From Granulicoccus phenolivorans DSM 17626 = NBRC 107789 = JCM 15570 (GTDB lineage Bacteria > Actinomycetota > Actinomycetes > Propionibacteriales > Propionibacteriaceae): a DNA stretch of 39,913 bases. The stretch is taken from contig NZ_AUHH01000042.1 of assembly GCF_000423085.1 (NCBI RefSeq), forward strand, positions 1 to 39,913, given 5' to 3'. Under the pieces are notes generated by a model. That model searched no databases. It was not told the origin of the DNA and saw only the letters and a program-made list of their open reading frames with translations. Made by a program: the position numbers and the translations under genes. How positions within the stretch are numbered: position 1 is the stretch's first letter; each line of letters begins with the position of its first letter. Shown piece after piece: positions 33,649 through 39,913 of the stretch.

Positions 33649-34236
33649 ATGACTCCGGGACGGCAGCGATGGCTGGAGGCCGGAGTCGAAGCGCTGGCCG
33701 AGGAGGGGGCGGTCGATGCCCTCCGCATCGACCGGATGGTGGAGCGGGTGGGGTTGTCGACCGGCTCCTTCTACTACCACTTCCAGGGCATGCCCGGTTT
33801 CAAGAAGGCCCTGCTCGCGCACCTCGAGGAGGTGCAGACCGCCGGATTCGCTGACCTGATCGCCGCCACCCCGGTGGATCCCGGCAATGCCGCCCACTCC
33901 GCGGCCAACCTGATCGAGACGCTCGCGGCCGCTCGGGCCGGCTACCGGCGCCCGCGACTGGAGGCGGCGCTGCGTGCCTGGGCGCTCACCGATCCGGACG
34001 CCGCCCACGTCCAGGCCCGGATCGACGAGTCCCGGCTGGAGACGATCCGGGCGGTCTGGCGCCAGGTCACCACCGATGAGGAAGAGGTACGCCTGGGCGC
34101 ACTGCTGCCCTACGTGATCGCCATCGGTGCCAGCGCCATCATGCCCCCGCTCAGCGATGACGACCTGGACCGCCTCTACCAGCGCATCATCAGTCTCACC
34201 CCGCCGGGTGCTTCGGAGAGCGAAACACTGCGGTGA
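33649..34236 (+). CDS. TetR family transcriptional regulator
   Basis: A 195-residue repressor. The N-terminal helix-turn-helix is clear: WLEAGVEALAEEGAVDALRIDRMVERVGLSTGSFYYHFQGMPGFKKALLAH with the usual GSFYYHF recognition-helix end. The C-terminal ligand domain is helical and ends PLSDDDLDRLYQRIISL. The ATG at 33649 is preceded by AGGGAG (5-nt spacing); a GTG one codon earlier is possible. A four-codon frame (33635-33649) ends on the start as TGATG. It is divergent from, and probably represses, the hydrolase-SDR-thioesterase-PNPOx operon. Confidence 0.9.
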   Translation: MTPGRQRWLEAGVEALAEEGAVDALRIDRMVERVGLSTGSFYYHFQGMPGFKKALLAHLEEVQTAGFADLIAATPVDPGNAAHSAANLIETLAAARAGYRRPRLEAALRAWALTDPDAAHVQARIDESRLETIRAVWRQVTTDEEEVRLGALLPYVIAIGASAIMPPLSDDDLDRLYQRIISLTPPGASESETLR

Positions 34237-34287
34237 CGCCGTGCGGGTCCGCTCATCCCGGCCGCGGGCAGCAGGCCGCGCCCCGGG

Positions 34288-34668
34288 TCAGCGCGGCGAC
34301 GGCGCGGGCTGCAGGGTGCCGGCGTACGCCCGGGCGCTGACCTCGGCGGGCAGCCCGGCCGGGCGCGGTCGTACGCCGACGGCGACCACGACGGTGATCA
34401 CATGGTCGACCTCGTCGCCGGCGTACGCACACGACACCAGCCGGGCCCCGTTGCGGGCCGCCACCGGTGCGGCCTGCCGACAGGATTGCGCACCGGGCCA
34501 GGCGGCCACGCTGAATGCGACCGCGTCGGCCGCGACCCGGGCCCGATGGGCAGCCACCACATAGCCGACCACGACCGCGGCCACCCCGCCGATCAGCATC
34601 GTCAACGCCAGCAGGAGCACGGTCAGCATCGTGCCGCTGCCGTGCTCGCCGCGCCGGTTCGGTTCCAT
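34288..34668 (-). CDS. Tad locus TadE-like protein (Rv3654c type)
   Basis: A 126-residue protein with one N-terminal membrane helix right after a short basic start (MEPNRRGEHGSGTMLTVLLLALTMLIGG). It lacks the Glu at position 5 that true class III pilins have, as is typical of the helicase/secretion-neighbourhood TadE-like family. Two cysteines (SCRQ, SCAY) may form a disulfide outside the membrane. The ATG follows GGGGAG by 5 nt, 2 nt after the tadE stop. It is the last gene of the Tad run and convergent with tetR. Confidence 0.82.
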   Translation of the reverse strand: MEPNRRGEHGSGTMLTVLLLALTMLIGGVAAVVVGYVVAAHRARVAADAVAFSVAAWPGAQSCRQAAPVAARNGARLVSCAYAGDEVDHVITVVVAVGVRPRPAGLPAEVSARAYAGTLQPAPSPR

Positions 34669-34670
34669 CG

Positions 34671-35051
34671 CTACTCCCCCGGTTCCAGGTGGACCTGTGC
34701 GGTCGCAGCCAGGGGCACCTGCGGGGCGATCCCGCCCAAGGGTCGGGCGGTGACCCGGACCGTGGCCACGATCACCTGCCCCTGCCGGGCCACGGTGACC
34801 GTGGCACCCTGCGGCGCTGCTGCGCGGGTGCGCTGGACCGCGGCGGTGTCGCCGCGTGCGCTGTGCCGCGCCGTTTCGCCGGCGGTGTCCAGGCACCGGG
34901 CCTGCAGCATCAGCACCGACACCAACCAGGCCAACCCGACCACTCCCATGGCCACGACGGTCAGTCCCACCGCGAGTTCGGCGGTGACCATCCCCCGATC
35001 GCCGCGGCCAGACCCACTCGCCGACGCCGATCGCGTCCCGGTGCTGTCCAT
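34671..35051 (-). CDS. TadE family minor pilin (Rv3655c type)
   Basis: The 126-residue protein carries a class III prepilin signal: Gly20 then MVTAELAVGLTVVAMGVVGLAWLVSV, with Glu at +5 and a hydrophobic helix. It should be processed by a prepilin peptidase such as TadV, which is not in the window. It probably caps or initiates the Flp pilus. The ATG has GGAGGG four bases upstream. A single Cys occurs just after the helix (LQARCLD). Confidence 0.87.
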   Translation of the reverse strand: MDSTGTRSASASGSGRGDRGMVTAELAVGLTVVAMGVVGLAWLVSVLMLQARCLDTAGETARHSARGDTAAVQRTRAAAPQGATVTVARQGQVIVATVRVTARPLGGIAPQVPLAATAQVHLEPGE

Positions 35052-35071
35052 ACGTCCCTCCTCCGGGGCGC

Positions 35072-35089
35072 CGACCCGGGCCGGGGTCG
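35072..35089 (-). terminator. Small hairpin between flp and tadE
   Basis: CGACCC (35072-35077) and GGGTCG (35084-35089) pair across a 6-base loop, within the 82-bp gap between the pilin and the minor pilin. It could act as a partial terminator or processing site that favours the major pilin. Weak on its own. Confidence 0.3.
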
Positions 35090-35133
35090 CCCATTGCGGG
35101 CGGCCCCGGGCCCGAGGGTGCCGTGCGGTCGGA

Positions 35134-35415
35134 TCAGTTGTTCATGCCGCTGACGGTCCGGATGATCCACATGATCAGCTCGATCAGCAGCTGCTGGATC
35201 GTCGGATCGCTGAGGACCTTGATCAGCACGCCGGCGAAGCTCACCGCGGCAACGGTGCCGACGGCGTACTCGGCGGTGGACATGCCGCGCTCGTCGCGGG
35301 TCGGCGGGCCGGTCACCTCGAGGTCGGCCGGGGCCTGCGAGCCCAGCTCCGCGAGGCGGCAGGTCGTGGGGTTGGTGCCGGTGATGGCGGTGTGGGACAG
35401 GTGCTGCTCGAACAT
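35134..35415 (-). CDS. flp: Flp-type major pilin (DUF4244)
   Basis: 93 residues. A long 44-residue leader ends in DERG, and cleavage after Gly44 would give MSTAEYAVGTVAAVSFAGVLIKVL, with the Glu5-Tyr6 pair diagnostic of Flp pilins. The mature form would be 49 residues, one hydrophobic helix and a short tail, matching the DUF4244 family found in actinobacterial Tad loci (Rv3656c position). Leaders are usually shorter, so a start further downstream cannot be excluded, but no better ribosome site is seen (GGAAGGG precedes 35415). A 159-bp upstream gap suggests its own promoter. Confidence 0.87.
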   Translation of the reverse strand: MFEQHLSHTAITGTNPTTCRLAELGSQAPADLEVTGPPTRDERGMSTAEYAVGTVAAVSFAGVLIKVLSDPTIQQLLIELIMWIIRTVSGMNN

Positions 35416-35505
35416 GGTGTATTCCCTTCCTCGGGCCCGCCCGGTGCGGCGGACACCCAGAGGATGGGCGTTGACCGCGATTCCCGACGGCGGCCACCGC
35501 CGGCC

Positions 35506-35543
35506 TGTGGACAGGGCTCCGGCGGCCGGACGACTGTGCACAA
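35506..35543 (-). promoter_or_regulatory. Two DnaA-box-like sites upstream of flp
   Basis: On the minus strand TTGTGCACA (35543-35535) and CTGTCCACA (35514-35506) each match the actinobacterial DnaA box TTGTCCACA at eight of nine positions. They are in the same orientation and 29 bp apart. They lie in the flp promoter region, not at an origin. Confidence 0.35.
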
Positions 35544-35574
35544 CCACCCGGGTAACCCGCCCGGCTTCCCCGGG

Positions 35575-36363
35575 TCACAGCATGGCCAGAATCAGGCTGC
35601 CGACCACCGGAACGACGCCCAGGATCATGAACGCCGGCAGGAAGCAGATCATCAGCGGCGCCACACTGCGGACCCCGACCGTCTTCGCCGCCCGCTCCCG
35701 GTGCGCCCGCCGGGTGTGCGCGGACTCCACCCGATGGGTCTGCAGGATCTCCGCCAGCGCCGACCCGGCATCCGCGGACCGGGCCAGATCCCGGGCCACC
35801 GCCCGCCACGCTTCCTCCTCCGCCAGCAACCGCCAGGCCTCCCGGTCGTTCATCCCGACCTCGATGCCGGTCAGCACCAGGCCCAGGTCCTCCGCCACCG
35901 GGCTCGGCTCCGCGCCCGCCTCCCCGGTGGCCCCCGCAGCCGACAGTGCCTCGGCCACCCGGGCCGTCCCGATCCGCAACGGCAGCCCGGCCTGCAGGGT
36001 CGCCGCCAGCAGCCCCAGGGCCTCGGGCAGTTCCAGAACCAGCGTCTCCCGACGCCGCCGGATCCGGTCCGGTTGGATCAGCCCCAGCCCGACGAACCCG
36101 GCCGCCCCAGCCAACAGCGCCAGCACGACCGACCAGCCCCCGGGCAGCACCCCTTGTCCGAGCAGCAGCACCGCCACCACCACCGCGGCCGCGACACCAC
36201 CGCGCACCGGTACCGCCAGCGCCCGTTCCCGCTCGGTCCAGGCCCGCCACCACGGCGGTACGCCGCCGCCGGGCAGCAGCCGCACCGGCCGGTCGGGTGG
36301 GACCAGCGCCCAGACGCCCAGCGCGGCCGACCAGATCGCCGCGACCACCAGCAGATCTCTCAT
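35575..36363 (-). CDS. tadC: TadC-type secretion inner-membrane protein (GspF family)
   Basis: 262 residues. It has N-terminal membrane helices, then a cytoplasmic GspF/TadC domain (ETLVLELPEALGLLAATLQAGLPLRIGTARVAEAL...), then two C-terminal membrane helices (RSVAPLMICFLPAFMILGVVPVVGSLILAML). With TadB it forms the membrane platform for Flp pilus assembly. The ATG overlaps the tadB stop as ATGA. Confidence 0.9.
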   Translation of the reverse strand: MRDLLVVAAIWSAALGVWALVPPDRPVRLLPGGGVPPWWRAWTERERALAVPVRGGVAAAVVVAVLLLGQGVLPGGWSVVLALLAGAAGFVGLGLIQPDRIRRRRETLVLELPEALGLLAATLQAGLPLRIGTARVAEALSAAGATGEAGAEPSPVAEDLGLVLTGIEVGMNDREAWRLLAEEEAWRAVARDLARSADAGSALAEILQTHRVESAHTRRAHRERAAKTVGVRSVAPLMICFLPAFMILGVVPVVGSLILAML

Positions 36364-37151
36364 CGCGCCGCCACCTTGTTCGCCAGTCGTTCGGTCCACA
36401 GCACCCCGAGGCAGGTCAGCCCGATCCCGACCACCAGCCCGAGCTGTCCCGGCAGCGACCCGGTGAGGAAACCGATCGGGTCCCCGCCCAGGGTGTAGCC
36501 GAGCCCGATCCCGGCCAGTGGCAGCCCGGCCAACAGTCGACCGGTCATCCGGGGCGCCGCCAACTCTCCGCTGACCACCAGGTCCACCTCGTGATCGGTG
36601 CGCAGGGTGTCCGCGACGGTGGCCAGCGTCTCGCCCATCGGGGCGCCGGTGCGGGTGCTGACCTGCCAGGCCCGGGCCAGGCTCTGCAATCCACCCAGCC
36701 CCGGCTCGGCGGCCTGCTCGAGCCAGCGCGCCACCGGGTCCCCACCGATCCGGACCAGGGCCGCCGCCGGCGCCAGCACCGGACATTCCTGCGCCGCCGC
36801 GGCCAGGGCGCTCTCGGGCACCTTGCCCAGCCGCAGTTCCCCGGCCAGGACCGAACAGGCGTAACTGACCTCGCGCTTGTCCCGCATCGCCCGCCGGGCC
36901 CGGTTCCGGTCCCGGATCAGCTTGACCACGGTCGCGGTGACCAGGCCCAGCGCGACCACCGGCGCGAGCGTCCCTGGCCCGCCGGCCAGATAGGTGGCCA
37001 CGACCAGGGTTCCCACGGCCGCTACCGCCGGCCCGACCGGGCGGGCCGATCGCTTCGGTTCGACCCGCGGCGTGATCCGCCGGGTCCCCGGCAGCGGGGC
37101 CCCGAACAGCAGCCACCCGGCCAGCGCGGCACAGCCCATGGCGAGGATCAT
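36360..37151 (-). CDS. tadB: TadB-type secretion inner-membrane protein (GspF family)
   Basis: 263 residues. Two N-terminal hydrophobic stretches and a GspF-type central domain (VSYACSVLAGELRLGKVPESALAAAA, RTGAPMGETLATVADTLR) are followed by two membrane helices at the C-terminus. It is the partner of TadC in the pilus assembly platform. Both ends overlap the neighbours by 4 nt (ATGA). Confidence 0.9.
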   Translation of the reverse strand: MILAMGCAALAGWLLFGAPLPGTRRITPRVEPKRSARPVGPAVAAVGTLVVATYLAGGPGTLAPVVALGLVTATVVKLIRDRNRARRAMRDKREVSYACSVLAGELRLGKVPESALAAAAQECPVLAPAAALVRIGGDPVARWLEQAAEPGLGGLQSLARAWQVSTRTGAPMGETLATVADTLRTDHEVDLVVSGELAAPRMTGRLLAGLPLAGIGLGYTLGGDPIGFLTGSLPGQLGLVVGIGLTCLGVLWTERLANKVAAR

Positions 37152-38302
37152 CGGGTCAGCAGCCTTTCCAGGTCCGCCAGCCCGGGCCCCGGGCGGGCCC
37201 CGCCGGCGGCGTCGAATTCGACCGCGGGGACCACCTCGACCAGGTCCCGTCGCCGCTGCACGGTGGCGATGGTGGCGACCCGCCGTCGGCCCTGCCCGTG
37301 CGCGGCCCGGTCGCGCTGCAGATGCACCACCACGTCCAGGGCCGCCGCTGCCTGGGCGTGCACCGCGGCCCGGTCCAGGCCGCCGAGGGCGCCGAGGGCT
37401 TCCAGCCGGGCCGGTACGTCGTCGGCGGAGTTGGCGTGCACGGTGCCGCAGCCGCCCTCGTGGCCGGTGTTCATCGCGATCAGCAGGTCGCGCAGCTCGG
37501 CCCCGCGTACCTCACCCAGCACCAGCCGGTCCGGCCGCATCCGCAGCGCCTGGCGGACCAAGTCGGTGAGCGTGATGCCGCCGGCCCCTTCCGCGTTGGG
37601 ATGGCGGGCCTCCAGGCGTACGCAATGGGGGTGGTCGGGCTGCAGTTCCCGGGAGTCCTCCACGATCAGCAGCCGCTCGTGCGGCGGAACCAGGCCCAGC
37701 AGGGTCGCCAGCAGCGTGGTCTTCCCGGTTCCGGTCCCGCCGGAGATCAGGAACGCCCGCCGCGCGGCCACCAGCATCCGCAGCAGGATCGCGCCGCGCT
37801 CGGGCAGGGCCCCGTTGGCGACCCAGTCGGCCAGGCTGAGCCGGTGCCGCGACGGGACGCGCAGCGACACACAGGTCCCCGGCGCGGCGATCGGCGCCAG
37901 CACGGCGTGCAGACGGGTCCCGTCGGCGAGTCGGCCGTCGACGTAGGGGACGCCGTCGTCCAGCCGGCGCCCGACCGCGGCGGCGAGGCGGGTCGCCAGG
38001 CGGCGTACCTCGGCCTCGGATTCGAAGGTGATCCCAGCGGGTTCCAGCCCGGCACCGCGATCCACCCACACCTGGTCCGGCCCATTGACCAGCACATCGG
38101 TCACCCCGGGAGTGTGCAGCAGCGGATCCAGGGCCCCGGCGCCCAGGGATTCCCGGCGCAGCGCCTCGACCGCCGCCATCAGCGCAGCGTCGCTGACCAG
38201 CAGGTGCTCCGCGCGCATCGCCTCGGCCACGTCGGCCGGGGTCGGCGTACGCCCCAGCGTGGCCAGGAACGGGCGGATCCGGGCCAGATCGGTGCCCTCC
38301 AT
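37148..38302 (-). CDS. tadA: TadA secretion ATPase
   Basis: The 384-residue hexameric ATPase powers Flp pilus assembly. Walker A GGTGTGKTT is at about 188-196. LLIVEDSRELQPDHPHCVRLEAR is the Asp box, TDLVRQALRMRPDRLVLGEVRGAEL the Walker B region, and NTGHEGGCGTVHANS the His box. The N-terminal domain (VTDVLVNGPDQVWVDRG) is normal for CpaF/TadA. The start may be this ATG or a GTG one codon earlier (38305, overlapping the ssd stop as GTGA); there is no clear ribosome site, so coupling to ssd is likely. Confidence 0.94.
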   Translation of the reverse strand: MEGTDLARIRPFLATLGRTPTPADVAEAMRAEHLLVSDAALMAAVEALRRESLGAGALDPLLHTPGVTDVLVNGPDQVWVDRGAGLEPAGITFESEAEVRRLATRLAAAVGRRLDDGVPYVDGRLADGTRLHAVLAPIAAPGTCVSLRVPSRHRLSLADWVANGALPERGAILLRMLVAARRAFLISGGTGTGKTTLLATLLGLVPPHERLLIVEDSRELQPDHPHCVRLEARHPNAEGAGGITLTDLVRQALRMRPDRLVLGEVRGAELRDLLIAMNTGHEGGCGTVHANSADDVPARLEALGALGGLDRAAVHAQAAAALDVVVHLQRDRAAHGQGRRRVATIATVQRRRDLVEVVPAVEFDAAGGARPGPGLADLERLLTR

Positions 38303-39342
38303 CACGCCGCCAGCCAGTCCGCGGCGAGCCGGTCACAGGTACGCCGCCAGCGCCGGGAGGCGACCAGATACGGCGGATCGCCCCGCTCGGCGCCGCGCGG
38401 CAGCGCCGGATCGTGCCGGGTCCCGGCCAGCAGGGGCAGCCCGAGGGTGTCGGCGATCGTCTCCGGGGACAGGCCGACGGTGCGCCGGTCCCGGGTGATC
38501 ACCCCGGTGGGGTCCGCGGCCAGCCGCAGCCGGGTCTGCCGCGCGGCGGCCAGGGCCCGGAGCTGACTGCCGACCACCAGCACCAGGTGGGCGCAGTGCC
38601 GGATCGCCTCGGTCGTCGCCGGGGACGGCTCCCGGGGCAGGTCGACCAGGACCAGGTCGTGGGTGCGGCCCAATGACCGGAGTACCGCCGCGGTGGCCTC
38701 CGGATGGGGGCGGAACACCTGCTCGCGGGGCATCGAGAGCACATCGATGCCCTCGACGGTGATCAACTGCTCCGACAGGTCGCCCAGGTAGCCGTCGGCG
38801 TCGCCGAACTGCGGCCACCGCCAGCCCTCGGCGCGCTCGGCCCGCACCAGCAGGTCCAGTCCCCCGCCCAGCGGGTCCAGGTCCACCAGGGCGCAGCGCC
38901 GCCCGGCGGCCGTCGCCGCCTGGGCAACGCCGACCGCCAGTGTGCTCGCCCCGACCCCGCCGGAGGCGCCGAGCAGGCCGACCAGCGAACCCGCCGGTTC
39001 CTGGCTGCGGCCGGCCAGCAGACCGGTCAGCCATCGCGTCCCCTCGGGCAGCACGATCACGGTCGCATCCAGCGGCGCCGACCAGGCACACAGCCGGGCG
39101 TGCGTCTCCGCCCGCCCGACCAGGGCACGCCGGACGCCGGGCAGCAGGCCGGACTCGGCGACCTGCTCGACCCGGTCGAGGCCGATCACCACGACCGCGG
39201 TGTCCCGGGCCGGGTCGCTCGCCTCGGCGGTCACCGACACCTCGGCTCCGACGGCGGCAGCACCGGCCTGGACGAGTTCGATCAGTTCGGGGTCGCCGCT
39301 GATCACCGCGACCCGGTGGGGATGTGCAGAGTGGTTTTCCAT
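38302..39342 (-). CDS. ssd: Ssd/CpaE-like Tad-locus ATPase (TadZ type, Rv3660c homologue)
   Basis: A 346-residue MinD/ParA-like protein. A receiver-like N-terminal part (VAVISGDPELIELVQAGAAAVG) is followed by a deviant P-loop in LLGASGGVGASTLAVGVA, where the lysines of a true Walker motif are missing, as in Ssd/CpaE homologues. VLVDLPREPSPATTEAIRHC is the Walker B side. It probably positions the pilus machine; the mycobacterial homologue affects septum placement. The ATG at 39342 is chosen because a -10-like CATCTT (39354-39349) lies six bases upstream, suggesting a leaderless start; an in-frame ATG at 39390 is the alternative. Confidence 0.88.
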   Translation of the reverse strand: MENHSAHPHRVAVISGDPELIELVQAGAAAVGAEVSVTAEASDPARDTAVVVIGLDRVEQVAESGLLPGVRRALVGRAETHARLCAWSAPLDATVIVLPEGTRWLTGLLAGRSQEPAGSLVGLLGASGGVGASTLAVGVAQAATAAGRRCALVDLDPLGGGLDLLVRAERAEGWRWPQFGDADGYLGDLSEQLITVEGIDVLSMPREQVFRPHPEATAAVLRSLGRTHDLVLVDLPREPSPATTEAIRHCAHLVLVVGSQLRALAAARQTRLRLAADPTGVITRDRRTVGLSPETIADTLGLPLLAGTRHDPALPRGAERGDPPYLVASRRWRRTCDRLAADWLAA

Positions 39343-39489
39343 GCCCGAAAGATGGCTGTCCGGCGGCTCGGTGGTGCGCTGTCGGGGCATCTGGGGATAA
39401 CCCTCGCGACCGCCCGGAACCTGTGAACAGTCATCGAAGGATTCTTCGTGTTTACCTTCCGTTCATGCCCGGAGTGGGGTAGAAAGGAG

Positions 39490-39504
39490 GCAAGGAATCC
39501 TTGC
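39490..39504. promoter_or_regulatory. 15-bp palindrome upstream of the 6C RNA
   Basis: GCAAGGA-A-TCCTTGC has perfect 7-bp arms around one base. It lies between the ssd start and the small RNA, next to an AGAAAGGAGG run, and could be a regulator site for either transcript. Confidence 0.4.
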
Positions 39505-39562
39505 ACAACCGCTCGGAACCCACGCGTTGACCAGCCATCATCAGCGGCAGTTGCAGCCACGG

Positions 39563-39652
39563 GCTTGCCCGGGCCAACACTTCTACCGCGCGCTTGTTAA
39601 CCGGGCCGGAGGTGCTCCGAGGCACTCATCCCCGGATGGGTGCCTCTTTTCT
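39563..39652 (+). ncRNA. 6C small RNA (B11-like)
   Basis: Two consecutive stem-loops are followed by a U-run. Hairpin 1 pairs GCCCGG (39567-39572) with CCGGGC (39601-39606) and AACA with TGTT inside, leaving a C-rich loop (CTTCTACCGCGCGCT). Hairpin 2 (39619-39646) has a 12-bp stem with a C-rich loop (CATC-CCCG-GATG) and then TTTTCT. This is the architecture of the actinobacterial 6C RNA. The mycobacterial member B11 also lies beside the ssd gene (Rv3660c). A -35-like TTGACC (39527-39532) is compatible with a start near 39563, but the -10 is poor, so the 5' end is approximate. Confidence 0.82.
39619..39650 (+). terminator. Intrinsic terminator of the 6C RNA
   Basis: A 12-bp GC-rich stem (39619-39630 with 39635-39646, one G-U pair) with a four-base loop is followed by TTTT at 39647-39650. 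It is the only classical U-tract terminator seen in the window and doubles as the second 6C hairpin. Confidence 0.85.
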
Positions 39653-39739
39653 GTGCCTTCCTGCTCTTCCGGTTCCGGTCAGGCCCGCCCGGTCAAGTCA
39701 TGTGGAGTGGTGCCTTTGGGGCGTTCGTGGGGCGCGGCT

Positions 39740-39913
39740 CGCGGGTTCTCCCGCGGGTCCGCGGGTCTTTCATGACGGGTCCGCGGGTCTCCATGACGGC
39801 TCGCGGGTCCTCATGACGGCTCGCAGGTCCGGATCCGGCCCGCGGCCCCTGCAGCACCCGCGCCACCGAACTCAACCCGCGCCACCGAACTCAACCCGCG
39901 CGATCGCCGGCAG
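39740..39913. repeat. Second inverted array of 20-bp units with CCCTGCAG centre (cut by window end)
   Basis: CGCGGGT cores begin at 39740, 39760, 39782 and 39802, then CGCAGGT at 39822 and CGCGGCC at 39841; two extra half-spaced copies are near 39752. Units at 39782 and 39802 carry TCATGACGG-like tails. The centre is CCCCTGCAG (39846-39854). Inverted CCCGCGCC units then begin at 39857, 39876 and 39895, and the first two are a perfect 19-bp tandem duplication (39856-39893). Orientation switch, centre motif and period all match the array at 41-195. Confidence 0.8.

Noticed and set aside
26060-34287. Prophage or transposon as the source of the accessory block
   Set aside because: No integrase, transposase, terminal inverted repeats or target duplication can be seen.
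35506-35543. Replication origin
   Set aside because: Only two imperfect DnaA boxes, no AT-rich unwinding element and no dnaA, dnaN or parAB genes nearby.
34402-36498. Plus-strand open frame of 698 codons across the Tad genes
   Set aside because: It runs antisense to five coupled Tad genes and has shadow-like composition.

Overview
The window comes from a high-GC actinobacterium, most likely of the Propionibacteriales type. The evidence is the base composition, the frequent leaderless starts behind a TAGGCT-like -10 box, a RicT/PSP1 protein, a propionate-type acyl-CoA synthetase, and a conserved actinobacterial block (topA, tmk, holB, a DEAH/DUF1998 helicase, and a Tad pilus locus ordered ssd-tadA-tadB-tadC-flp-tadE-tadE-like, as in mycobacterial Rv3660c-Rv3654c). 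The genus assignment is inference. I see no insertion sequence, prophage or CRISPR array.

Layout. 1-203 is a gene-free array of 20-bp units. 204-13655 is housekeeping: an NAD(P)-binding protein; a membrane acyltransferase; the minus-strand run dacB, Zn-metalloprotease, tilS, hpt, DUF1206; and, divergent from dacB, ppa followed by a Trm11-like methylase, SixA and a P-loop kinase, each of the last three with its own leaderless promoter. Next come tRNA-Thr(CGT), a second repeat array, a CapK/PaaK-like adenylating enzyme, RicT and a DoxX protein. 13767-20000 (minus) is a tight operon, topA > divergent CYTH-CHAD protein > tmk > holB, whose junctions overlap by 1 to 4 nt. 20121-23491 (minus) is prpE coupled to a methyltransferase. 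The helicase follows on the plus strand.

26060-34287 is an accessory block: a GAF-LuxR regulator with an MHS transporter, a TRIC-type channel, a Pr6Pr-type membrane protein, and a four-gene operon (alpha/beta hydrolase, SDR, hotdog thioesterase, PNPOx-like flavoprotein) divergent from a TetR regulator. In other actinobacteria the helicase normally lies close to the Tad genes, so this block appears to split a conserved neighbourhood. 34288-39342 is the Tad/Flp pilus locus. Upstream of ssd lies a convincing 6C small RNA with an intrinsic terminator, and the window ends in a second array of 20-bp units built like the one at its start.

Most unusual are the two mirror-organised noncoding arrays (unit CGCGGGY, then a CCCTGCAG centre, then inverted CCCGCG units, with helical-phase spacing of about 20 bp). 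A third, unrelated array has the same period. Also notable are the decayed CYTH-CHAD protein inside the topA-tmk-holB operon, the TetR-controlled hydrolase/SDR/thioesterase cassette with an upstream mini-ORF, and an excess of the palindrome GCGTACGC.
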